Assembly (NCBI GenBank): GCA_033765305.1
Contig: JANRID010000062.1
Location: 1-64,000, forward strand
Source: RDXT01 sp033765305
Lineage (GTDB): Bacteria > Bacteroidota > Bacteroidia > J057
Direction of reading: 5' to 3'
DNA: 64,000 nt
Shown here: piece by piece, positions 50,255-57,965 of the stretch
How positions within the stretch are numbered: position 1 is the first letter of the stretch
Layout of the letters: the number at the start of each line of letters is the position of its first letter
The notes under the pieces: generated by a model
What the model saw: the letters and a program-made list of their open reading frames with translations, nothing else
What the model was told of the DNA's origin: nothing
Database searches by the model: none
Program-made: the position numbers and the translations under genes

Positions 50255-51880
50255 TCATTCCTGCACCTCCCGGAGGCGCAGCGCCGGCTGCGCAGCATCC
50301 TTCTGGCGCACCGCATGGGGATGCGGGCCCTGGCTGCCGTGCCCTTCGAGGCCGGTGATATACAAGGCGCGTCCGGTAGCCTGTGCCCATTCCTCCAGCC
50401 GCTCCTGCACGCTGTGATCCACCAGCCGGGTATCCTGCAGGTCGAGGAACACCGGCTGGTCTGCCGGGGTCCTGTCGAGCGCATGGCGCAGCGGGAGGTA
50501 ATTGGTGAAGACCAGGGCTCCGCTGACGCGCACGCGCGTGCCGCCGGACACCGGCTCCGTTACGATGCCGGGCCGGAAGACATAGCGGACCGGCAGCCCG
50601 TTTGCGAAATGGATGAGCAGCTTGAGGCACATGCCGGCGAGGATGCCCGCAAGCAGGTCCACGAGCAGGGTAATGACAAGCGTGGTGAAAAAGACTGCAA
50701 ACTGCGTGCGGCCGGCCTTCCAGAGTCCGGCCACGGCCTCGGGCGCCGCAAGCCGGTAGCCCGTGAGCACCAGCATGGCGGCAAGGGCCGCCAGCGGAAT
50801 GAGGTGGATCAGGCCGGGCGCCAGCGCGACAAAGAGCAGCAGAAACAGGCCGTGCATGAAATTGGCCCAGTAGCTGCGGGCGCCGTTGCTCACATTGGCG
50901 GAGCTGCGGACAATCTCCGAGATCATCGGCAGGCCGCCGAGCAGGCCGGCCAGCAGATTGCCCGCCCCTACCCCGGCGAGGTCGCGGTTCAGGTCCGACT
51001 GCCGGCGCATCGGGTCGAGCAGATCTACTGCCTTGGTAATCAGCACCGATTCGATGCTGCCCACGACGGCAAAGAGCAGGATATACTTGAGCGAAACCGG
51101 TGTCCAGAACTGCGAAAAATCGGGAAATACGATGGCTTCGGCTGCCGAGCCGGGCAGCTGCACCAGGGCGCGGGCATCGAGCCGCAGGGCCCAGGCCAGG
51201 GGGATCGCCAGCAGCAGCACGGCAAGCGCCGGCGGAATGCGGCCTGCAAGGCCTTTGGCGAGGCGGGGCCAGAGCAGCAGCAGGGCCAGGCTGGCAGCGC
51301 CGATGAGCGCCGATGCAGGATCGAGGTGGCGCAGGCTGTTGGGAATTTCCAGGATCAGGCCCAGCGGCGTATGCGCCGAGGGCTTGACACCCAGCATGAT
51401 GTGAATCTGCTTGGAGGCAATGATCAGGCCGATGGCGGCCATCATGCCTTTGACGGCAGCAGCTGGGAAGATATCGCCCAGCACACCGGCCCGCAGCCAG
51501 CCGAAGAGCATCTGCAGCAGCCCTGCCGCCGCGATGCAGGCCAGCGCGAAGCGGTAGCCTGCCGCCGGATCACCCTGGCCCAGCTCCGTAGCCGCACCCA
51601 GCGCAATCACGATCAGCCCGGCGGCCGGCCCTTTGATGGTCAGTTCCGAACCCCGGAAGAAGCTCACGATCAGGCCGCCGATGACGGCAGTGATGATCCC
51701 GGCCATCGGCGGGAAGCCGCTGGCGAGCGAAATGCCCAGGCAGAGCGGCAGGGCGATCAGGAAGACGAGAAATCCGGACAGGATATCCTCGCGGCTCGGG
51801 AGGCTGATGGTGCGGAAGGAGTTCAATTCGATACGTTTGCTTTCAGAATCAGTAGCAAAGCTACTCGATTCCTGACCCAT
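50255..51880 (-). CDS. SulP/SLC26-family anion transporter with STAS domain
   Basis: The 541-residue protein has about 10-14 predicted helices from about residue 30. It shows the SulP core (GLIVSFFRGSELTIKGPAAGLIVIAL, GANVSNGAR-like region ISEIVRSSANVSNGARS). A C-terminal STAS domain from about 440 includes PVFLDLQDTRLVDHSVQERL. SulP members move sulfate, bicarbonate or other anions, usually with Na+ or H+. The substrate is open; sulfate would fit a sulfated polymer, but the gene is 28 kb from the nearest sulfotransferase. I start at 51880 because the residues before it look like a leader region. A hairpin lies 10-36 bases upstream of the start. Confidence 0.88.
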   Translation of the reverse strand: MGQESSSFATDSESKRIELNSFRTISLPSREDILSGFLVFLIALPLCLGISLASGFPPMAGIITAVIGGLIVSFFRGSELTIKGPAAGLIVIALGAATELGQGDPAAGYRFALACIAAAGLLQMLFGWLRAGVLGDIFPAAAVKGMMAAIGLIIASKQIHIMLGVKPSAHTPLGLILEIPNSLRHLDPASALIGAASLALLLLWPRLAKGLAGRIPPALAVLLLAIPLAWALRLDARALVQLPGSAAEAIVFPDFSQFWTPVSLKYILLFAVVGSIESVLITKAVDLLDPMRRQSDLNRDLAGVGAGNLLAGLLGGLPMISEIVRSSANVSNGARSYWANFMHGLFLLLFVALAPGLIHLIPLAALAAMLVLTGYRLAAPEAVAGLWKAGRTQFAVFFTTLVITLLVDLLAGILAGMCLKLLIHFANGLPVRYVFRPGIVTEPVSGGTRVRVSGALVFTNYLPLRHALDRTPADQPVFLDLQDTRLVDHSVQERLEEWAQATGRALYITGLEGHGSQGPHPHAVRQKDAAQPALRLREVQE

Positions 51881-51889
51881 TTCATATGC

Positions 51890-51916
51890 CCGGCCTGCGG
51901 CAGGGCCGGCCTTTTT
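51890..51916. promoter_or_regulatory. Hairpin with T run upstream of the sulP start
   Basis: The stem CCGGCC (51890-51895) / GGCCGG (51904-51909) with an 8-base loop is followed on the plus strand by CCTTTTT. No plus-strand gene ends here. On the minus strand it lies just before the sulP start and may act as a leader structure. Confidence 0.35.
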
Positions 51917-52064
51917 CGTGCCATGTAGCGCAACATCCTGTTTTTCAATTGATTGACTTAAAACCGCGGCCTGCTGTGCGCCCAAGGAAAACGTTGCATG
52001 CGCGGCGGCGGCACCGGAGGCCCGGCAGAATCTGCCATTGCCCCGTGCGGTCCTGCGATTCTGC

Positions 52065-52093
52065 TTGCCGATTCCCGCTTTTTCCCTAATTTG
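52065..52093 (+). promoter_or_regulatory. Possible promoter of the lipoprotein gene
   Basis: TTG (52065-52067) is followed 19 bases later by TAATTTG, which is the -7 consensus with one spacer base missing. The start is 29 bases downstream. Confidence 0.4.
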
Positions 52094-52122
52094 AGCGCCA
52101 ACCAACTAATCAAAGACTGATC

Positions 52123-52794
52123 ATGCGCATCCTGTTTCGTATCGGAGCCCTGGCGCTGCTGCCGCTGCTGATGGCTTCCTGCCTGACTATCGAGGAAAGC
52201 TACCTGTTCAAGCGGAACGGCTCCGGCAGCATGACCTATACCCTGGACATGAGCGAAATGGCATCCCTGCTGAAAATGAGCCAGGAGTCGGAAGATGCAG
52301 AAGATCCCACCGAGGAAATGGGATTCGAAGCCGAAGCCGACCGCCTGAGCAGCCTCAGCGGCATTTCCGGAGTCAAAGCCAACTCCGACAAGGACAAGTA
52401 TATCTTCTCCGTCTCCTTCAAATTCGCCAGCCTCGATGCGCTCAATGCAGCGCTGACCGAGCTGATCCTGAACGATGAGGAAGGCAGCCAGCCGGTCCAC
52501 GAGTTTTTCCGGATGGAAAACAACGCCATTATCGCCACCCACCGCATGAAGGGCAACCCGCTCACGGGCAGCGAGCTCATGGGGGACGACGAGGAATCGG
52601 AACAGGCGGCCTCCTTCCTGGAGTCGATGAAATACAAGAAGCATTTCACCTTCGCGTCCACTGTGCAGACCGTGTACTCGGGCAGCGATGCCTCGATCGA
52701 AGGCAAAAAAGACCGCGAGCTGCACCTCGAATCCAACTTCCGCCAGCTGATGGAAGACGGCGAAGCGCTCAATGCTTCGATTGTGCTGAAGTAA
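52123..52794 (+). CDS. Lipoprotein of unknown function
   Basis: The 223-residue protein starts MRILFRIGALALLPLLMASC, a clear lipoprotein signal with Cys20. The mature part is acidic (SQESEDAEDPTEEMGFEAEA) and contains alternating strands (YIFSVSFKFASLDALNAAL). The early LFKRNGSGSMTYTLDMSEM is seen in small Bacteroidota lipoproteins. The function is unknown. The last 26 bases overlap the convergent O-antigen-ligase-like gene. No terminator was found in the overlap. Confidence 0.75.
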   Translation: MRILFRIGALALLPLLMASCLTIEESYLFKRNGSGSMTYTLDMSEMASLLKMSQESEDAEDPTEEMGFEAEADRLSSLSGISGVKANSDKDKYIFSVSFKFASLDALNAALTELILNDEEGSQPVHEFFRMENNAIIATHRMKGNPLTGSELMGDDEESEQAASFLESMKYKKHFTFASTVQTVYSGSDASIEGKKDRELHLESNFRQLMEDGEALNASIVLK

Positions 52795-54103
52795 GCCCGC
52801 CGCCGGCCGTAGCCGCAGCCCAGCCGAATACCATGATAAACAGCATGGCGTCCGGCTGGGCTTTATATATGGCGTCGATCCATACGAGCACCCACAGTGC
52901 GGCGGCAATGGCAGTCAGGAAGGCGCGCCTGCCCGGATCGGGGTTGCGGAGGCCGGCCAGCAGCCCGGCCAGCAGGATGGCTGCCGTTGCGAGGCCTGCC
53001 GGAAGGCCGGCTGCTGCCCAGGCATAAAGGATCTGGTTGTGGGAGTTGACGGGAAATCCGAGGCCGTCGCGGGCGTAGATGCTTTGCATATCAGCCTCAT
53101 AGTCGCCGATCCCGGCGCCGCCCAGCGGCTTGTCTGCGGCCAGGGTCCAGGCATTGCGGTAAAACAGAATCCGCCGCACGACCGTGAACTCCCGGTAGTT
53201 GAATTCCTGCATCCGGCCGTTGGCGTAGAGCTGCACCTCGAAGCGGAGCTGGTCGTAGCGTTTGGTCACGGCAGGCACGTGGCGGTAGGCCAGCCAGGGG
53301 GCTGCGAGCCCGCCGAGAAGCAGCAGGGCTGCGAGCAGCATCCAGGAAGCGGCTTTTCCGGCGCGGCGGCTGATGCGCGGGTGCAGCACGCGGAGGTACT
53401 GGAGCGTAAGCCACACAGCGCCCCCGGCCAGCATGGCCAGCTGGGCGCCGCGCCCGCCCAGCAGCAGCTGGGTCAGGGCCAGCACCAGGATTGCCGGCAG
53501 CAGCCACCAGCGGCGGCGCGGTGCCGCGCTCCAGAGCCAAAGTGCCCCCAGCACCGACACCAGCAGCACATTGGCAAACTGGAGCCGGTGGGCAAAGGGC
53601 GTGTAGAGCCCGAACTGGGTGCGGTCATGGGTATTGTGGTAGCGCTTGAGTGCGGACCAGGACTCCGCCAGCTGGCGGACCTGCTCTTCCGGCATTGCAT
53701 AGAGGGCCAGGGTCGCGAGGGCGCTGAGGAGCGCGCCGGCCAGGAGCCAGCCTGTCAGGGCTTCGAGGCGGCTGCGCAGCAGGGGGGTACAGCCCGCCGT
53801 GATGACCGGGATGAAGAGCATCACATTCTGAATCCACAGGGTGCGCCATCCGCTGCGCAGGTCGGAAGTCCAGAGCAGGCTGAGCGCGTAGCAGAGCCAC
53901 AGAACGACGGGCAACCAAGGCAGGCGGCCCGGCAGGCGGCGTTCGCGCAGCCAGTGGTAGCCCGTCAGGAGCAGCAGCAGGACCATTGCCGTGGAGGCAA
54001 GCCCCTTCGAGAGCGACAAGCCCAGCAGCCAGAGCCCGTACAGGCCTTCGGCCAGCCGGGCGTCCTGCAGAATAGCCTGGGCGTATGCGATGATCCGCTT
54101 CAT
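52769..54103 (-). CDS. O-antigen ligase / polymerase-family membrane protein (Wzy_C)
   Basis: The 444-residue protein has about ten or more predicted helices and a large periplasmic loop. The loop begins RYDQLRFEVQLYANG and ends in GGAGIGDYEADMQ and PVNSHNQILYAW, the conserved N-S-H-N region of the O-antigen ligase (Wzy_C) family. It could join a glycan to lipid A or a surface lipid, or polymerise a second glycan. It is separate from the main locus, so it may serve another polysaccharide. The 3' end overlaps the lipoprotein gene. A perfect minus-strand -7 element is 50 bases upstream. Confidence 0.8.
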   Translation of the reverse strand: MKRIIAYAQAILQDARLAEGLYGLWLLGLSLSKGLASTAMVLLLLLTGYHWLRERRLPGRLPWLPVVLWLCYALSLLWTSDLRSGWRTLWIQNVMLFIPVITAGCTPLLRSRLEALTGWLLAGALLSALATLALYAMPEEQVRQLAESWSALKRYHNTHDRTQFGLYTPFAHRLQFANVLLVSVLGALWLWSAAPRRRWWLLPAILVLALTQLLLGGRGAQLAMLAGGAVWLTLQYLRVLHPRISRRAGKAASWMLLAALLLLGGLAAPWLAYRHVPAVTKRYDQLRFEVQLYANGRMQEFNYREFTVVRRILFYRNAWTLAADKPLGGAGIGDYEADMQSIYARDGLGFPVNSHNQILYAWAAAGLPAGLATAAILLAGLLAGLRNPDPGRRAFLTAIAAALWVLVWIDAIYKAQPDAMLFIMVFGWAAATAGGGLTSAQSKH

Positions 54104-54152
54104 ATTCGGCGCCGGGCGGGGCGTACGATGTAATCCATTCCCGCTCAGGGCT

Positions 54153-54160
54153 CAAATGTA
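54153..54160 (-). promoter_or_regulatory. -7 element of the O-antigen-ligase-like gene
   Basis: The minus strand reads TACATTTG, a perfect TAnnTTTG. TTG elements are 11 and 30 bases upstream, neither at usual spacing. The leader would be about 45 bases. The surrounding 54104-54288 is AT-rich and must also hold the LysM-gene promoter (weak TAGCTTTA at 54203-54210). Confidence 0.45.
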
Positions 54161-54288
54161 TAAATCCTGTGCAATTCGGAATTTATTTCACAAAAAAATT
54201 AGTAGCTTTACCTATCAGAACGGGAAATAAATCATATTTCACTGCGTTAACCCGCTGTTTTACTCTGTCAGACGATCTCATCTCCCGT

Positions 54289-55377
54289 ATGAAACCACGT
54301 ATTGCCGCCATGCGCCCAGGCCTGTTCTCCCGCCCGCTGCATCTGACCGTCCGCGTCTGCCTTGCCGGCGCGCTGCTGCATCTTGCTCCGGCTCCCGGCC
54401 GTGCGCAGGTGAGCCTGCAATTCACCCAGGTACCCGGAACCGGCTATGTGGAGGCGCACATCGTGCAGAAAGGGGAAAGCCTCTACGGCATTGCCCGCAA
54501 GTACCAGGCGACGCCGGATGCGCTGATCAAATGGAATCAGCTGAAATCCAACACCATATACCCAGGCCAGCGTCTGCTCGTGCATGATCCGGCGGCGCCT
54601 GCCGCCGAGGGGATCAGCCGCAGCGCGGCACCTGTGCAGGCAGCTGCGGCTGCCCGCCCCGAAACCAGCGAATCCCTGGATGCCGCCGCACGCCGGGGCT
54701 CCAGCCAGCTCTCCCTGCTGGCCCTCAGCCAGCAGGAGCGCGAGGCGCAGCCGGATGCCAGCCGCCGGGCCGAGCCCGCTGCTGCGCCCCTGCCGCCCGA
54801 CGCCATGCTGACCCGCAAGCAGTTTCACGAAGTGCAGGCCGGCGAGACGATCTACGCCATCGCCGAGCGCTACCGCGTGACCGTGGAAGAACTCCGCTTC
54901 TGGAATGCCGTCACAGATGCGCATCCGGGCCAGGTGCTCATTGTCGGGCAGCAGCTGGAGCCGGCTGCCGCCCTCCGCACCGCTGCGCCGGCTGCCTCAA
55001 GCCGAGGCGCTGCCGGGTCTGAGCGCAGCAGCCTCAAGCTCCTCGATCCCGAAGCCGGCGAAGCACCCGTGTACACCGCCGAAGCCGTGTACCGCTCCAC
55101 CGCACCGGCCAAGCCGGCCCGCACGCTCGAAACCGGCCCCTTCATGCAGTTTGAGAAAAAGCTCACCAATGGCAACCGCTTCTACGCCATTCATAAAGAG
55201 CTGCCCGTGGGCAGCCGCGTGCGGATGCTCATTCCCGACAATACCGGCTACATCGAAGTCGAGATCGTAGACCGCCTCGCAGCCAACAGCGAATACCTCG
55301 CCGGCCTTTCGCCGGCCTGCGTGAAAATCCTGCAGGGCGCCGGCGAAACATCGCAGGTGACCTTTCAGCTTCCCTGA
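54289..55377 (+). CDS. LysM-repeat envelope protein with RlpA-like C-terminal domain
   Basis: The 362-residue protein has an N-terminal signal (LTVRVCLAGALLHLAPAPGRAQ). A LysM domain lies at about 56-99 (HIVQKGESLYGIARKYQATP), then an Ala/Pro-rich linker and a second LysM at about 179-223 (HEVQAGETIYAIAERYRVTV). After another low-complexity linker, a C-terminal double-psi beta-barrel-like domain lies at about 280-360 (NRFYAIHKELPVGSRVRML, EIVDRL). LysM binds peptidoglycan and the RlpA-like fold occurs in lytic transglycosylases, though the catalytic D/H pair cannot be confirmed. It may help in wall remodelling. A perfect terminator follows. Confidence 0.85.
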   Translation: MKPRIAAMRPGLFSRPLHLTVRVCLAGALLHLAPAPGRAQVSLQFTQVPGTGYVEAHIVQKGESLYGIARKYQATPDALIKWNQLKSNTIYPGQRLLVHDPAAPAAEGISRSAAPVQAAAAARPETSESLDAAARRGSSQLSLLALSQQEREAQPDASRRAEPAAAPLPPDAMLTRKQFHEVQAGETIYAIAERYRVTVEELRFWNAVTDAHPGQVLIVGQQLEPAAALRTAAPAASSRGAAGSERSSLKLLDPEAGEAPVYTAEAVYRSTAPAKPARTLETGPFMQFEKKLTNGNRFYAIHKELPVGSRVRMLIPDNTGYIEVEIVDRLAANSEYLAGLSPACVKILQGAGETSQVTFQLP

Positions 55378-55403
55378 GTATTTCCGAACGTGAATATGGT
55401 TGC

Positions 55404-55434
55404 GCCCCGCGCCGCATGGCGCGGGGCTGCTTTT
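55404..55434 (+). terminator. Terminator of the LysM gene, overlapping the next promoter
   Basis: A perfect 10-bp stem (GCCCCGCGCC / GGCGCGGGGC, 55404-55413 and 55418-55427) with loop GCAT is followed by TGCTTTT. The T run leads straight into the TTG of the promoter at 55433-55461. Confidence 0.85.
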
Positions 55435-55461
55435 GTTGCTCCCCGCGAATCCGTATGTTTG
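55433..55461 (+). promoter_or_regulatory. Complete Bacteroidota promoter of the CPBP protease gene
   Basis: TTG (55433-55435) and TATGTTTG (55454-55461) are 18 bases apart, a full match to the consensus. The GTG start at 55499 is 37 bases downstream. Confidence 0.75.
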
Positions 55462-55498
55462 CATAGGTCCCGCTCCGTGACCGCCAATCGCCGCCGCC

Positions 55499-56437
55499 GT
55501 GGTTTTCGTCGAAACACCCCTCTACAAAGCCTGGGAAAAATATGTGAAGGAAACCGGCCACCGGTTTTACGAATATGGCCATTCGCTGATCATCATCCTG
55601 ATCTACGAGCTCCTGCTGCTCGTGTCCCGGACCCCCCATGTGCTGGCCTACAACGGCGTGGACGCCTGGTTCAAGTATGTGCAGCGCTATTTCCCCTGGG
55701 GCACGCTGATGTTTTCGCTGCTGCTGCTGCTGTATTTCGGCGATAAGATGCGCCTCGACTGGATCGGGCTCAAGGACTGGACCGAGCGGATGAAGGACAA
55801 GCAGGAGCAGAAGAAAAACAAAGACTTCAAGCCCAAGGCGAAAAGCGCATTCAAATCCCAGTTCAACCGCTACTATGCAGGCTTCATGGCGCTGGAAGGC
55901 TTCGCCTACGGCACCCTGCTGATCATGCTGCTGCCCGATACGCTGTTTTTCATCATGCGGCTTTCCTCGCCGGAGGTGGACATGCCCCCGGCGCTGGACG
56001 AAAGCGCCAGCCTGTACAATTACCATTCCAACCCCATCCAGGACATCGCCCTGGCCTTCGGCGCAGGTTTCTACGAGGAGCTCGTCTTCCGGGTGCTCCT
56101 GTTCGGGCTGCTGCTCCAGATCGGCAAACAGTTCCAGAAAAAATACAAAGTGCTCGAACAGCTGGGCGCGGATGCGGCCCAGGTAGGCGTGGTGCCGGTC
56201 AAGGTACCCAAATACAACCCCAAAGACACGAAATTTCAGACCATCATCGCCGTCGGCTCGCTGATCTATGCCTTCTCGCATTACCTCATCCCCTACGGCG
56301 ACACCTTCTCCATCTACTCCTTTCTCTCGCGGTTCTTTTTCGGGGTGGTGCTGTATGTTATTTTCGTGCGGCGCAATCTGGCCATCGCAGCCTGGACCCA
56401 TGTGGTGTATGACCTGTGGTACTTCATGATTTCTTAA
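55499..56437 (+). CDS. CPBP (CAAX/Abi-like) intramembrane metalloprotease
   Basis: The 312-residue protein has several membrane helices and the three CPBP motifs: E193-E194-x-x-x-R198 (FYEELVFR), a F-x-x-x-H-type motif with H261 (YAFSHYL) and a third histidine H301 (WTHVVYD). A charged, cytoplasmic-type insert lies at about 85-125. Such proteases may process prenylated or membrane proteins, or take part in envelope stress or bacteriocin immunity; the target is unknown. The start is GTG, placed 37 bases after a promoter. No ATG lies near the conserved N-terminus. Confidence 0.88.
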   Translation: MVFVETPLYKAWEKYVKETGHRFYEYGHSLIIILIYELLLLVSRTPHVLAYNGVDAWFKYVQRYFPWGTLMFSLLLLLYFGDKMRLDWIGLKDWTERMKDKQEQKKNKDFKPKAKSAFKSQFNRYYAGFMALEGFAYGTLLIMLLPDTLFFIMRLSSPEVDMPPALDESASLYNYHSNPIQDIALAFGAGFYEELVFRVLLFGLLLQIGKQFQKKYKVLEQLGADAAQVGVVPVKVPKYNPKDTKFQTIIAVGSLIYAFSHYLIPYGDTFSIYSFLSRFFFGVVLYVIFVRRNLAIAAWTHVVYDLWYFMIS

Positions 56438-56507
56438 TCCCGGTTCACCCGAACCAGAACCCGGTTGCTCCGTTTAGCTACGAGACTTCGAGCTTATCCG
56501 CCGCAGT

Positions 56508-57878
56508 ATGATCTATCAGAACATTATCGAGACCATTGGCCGGACCCCCATCGTCAGGCTGAATTCCGTAGCCTCCCACATCAAGGGCACGGTAGCTGTC
56601 AAAGTCGAATACTTCAACCCCGGCCACAGCATCAAGGACCGCATTGCGGTGCGCATGATCGAAGATGCCGAGCGGGCCGGCAAGATCCGCCCCGGAGGCA
56701 CGATCATCGAGTCCACGTCCGGCAATACGGGCATGGGCCTGGCCCTGGCTGCTGCCGTGAAGGGCTACCGCTGTATTTTCACCATGGCGGACAAGCAGAG
56801 CAAGGAGAAAATCGACATCCTGCGCTCCGTCGGCGCGGAAGTCATCGTATGCCCCACCAACGTGGAGCCGGAAGATCCGCGCTCGTATTACTCCATCGCC
56901 CGGCGGCTTTCCAGGGAGATTCCCAACTCCATCTGGATGAACCAGTACGACAACCTGAGCAATACCGCCGCGCACGTAGCCAGCACCGGGCCTGAAATCT
57001 GGGAGCAGACGGAGGGAAAAATCACCCATTTCGCTGCCGGCATGGGCACCTGCGGCACCATCTGCGGGGTTTCGCGGTATCTCAAGCAGCAGAACCCCGA
57101 TATCCGCACCATCGGCATGGATACGTACGGGTCGATCTTCAAAAAGCTGCACGAAACCGGCGAAATCGACACCAAAGAGATCTATCCCTACCTGACGGAA
57201 GGCATCGGGGAGGATATTCTGCCCCAGAACTGCGACATGTCCGTGATCGACCGGATCATCAAGGTGACGGACAAGGATGCGGCGCTGATGGCGCGGCGGC
57301 TGGCCCGGCTCGAAGGCCTGTTTGTCGGCTGGAGCTGCGGCTCGGCGGTGCATGGCGCGCTCGAATACGCACGCGAGCACCTGAAAAAGGATGATCTGAT
57401 GGTCATCATCCTGCCCGACCACGGCACCCGCTACCTGGGCAAGATCTACAACGATACCTGGATGCGCGACCACGGCTTCCTCGACGACGGGGCCATGCTC
57501 AGCGCAGGCGAAATCGTCCACCGCAAGGCGCGCCCCCAGGCGCTGCTTACCCTGCGGGCCGAGCAAAGCCTCGGCGAGGCCCTGACCCTCATGCGCGAGC
57601 AGGATGTATCCCAGCTGCCGGTGCTGCTCGGCGGCGAAATCGCCGGCAGCCTCCGCGAATCCCGCCTGCTGAGCGCCCTGCTCGAAGATCCTTCGCTCCG
57701 CGACCGCCCCGTGCAGGAACTGATGAGCGATCCCTTCCCCTTCGTCCTGCATTCCACCCGCCTCGATGTCATCTCCAAGCTGATCAACCGCGACACGCCT
57801 GCCGTGCTTGTCCAGGGCGAAGCCGGGCAGGTGGACATCATTACCCAGTACGACCTGATCCAGGTGCTGGCCGGCTGA
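56508..57878 (+). CDS. cbs: Cystathionine beta-synthase with C-terminal CBS domain pair
   Basis: The 456-residue protein has the PLP-dependent fold type II core. It starts NIIETIGRTPIVRLNSV, with the PLP lysine K43 in HSIKDRIAVRM. STSGNTGMG at about 70-76 and GMGTCGTICGVS bind substrate and PLP phosphate. The last 120 residues form two CBS modules (LTLRAEQSLGEALTLMREQD, VDIITQYDLIQVLAG) that usually regulate activity. It condenses serine and homocysteine to cystathionine in the cytoplasm, and some members make H2S. There is no heme-binding N-terminal domain as in animal enzymes. Confidence 0.93.
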   Translation: MIYQNIIETIGRTPIVRLNSVASHIKGTVAVKVEYFNPGHSIKDRIAVRMIEDAERAGKIRPGGTIIESTSGNTGMGLALAAAVKGYRCIFTMADKQSKEKIDILRSVGAEVIVCPTNVEPEDPRSYYSIARRLSREIPNSIWMNQYDNLSNTAAHVASTGPEIWEQTEGKITHFAAGMGTCGTICGVSRYLKQQNPDIRTIGMDTYGSIFKKLHETGEIDTKEIYPYLTEGIGEDILPQNCDMSVIDRIIKVTDKDAALMARRLARLEGLFVGWSCGSAVHGALEYAREHLKKDDLMVIILPDHGTRYLGKIYNDTWMRDHGFLDDGAMLSAGEIVHRKARPQALLTLRAEQSLGEALTLMREQDVSQLPVLLGGEIAGSLRESRLLSALLEDPSLRDRPVQELMSDPFPFVLHSTRLDVISKLINRDTPAVLVQGEAGQVDIITQYDLIQVLAG

Positions 57879-57965
57879 GGCCTGCTCCGGGCATGCTTCA
57901 TTTCCCGCTGCTTCTGTGTAATATTGCGCTAGCGGCATATTCCGCCCGCCTGTTTCAACCCGCCT

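Noticed and set aside
50255..51880. SulP transporter as the dedicated sulfate importer for the exopolysaccharide
   Set aside because: It is far from the locus and SulP proteins carry several anions; there is no evidence to link them.
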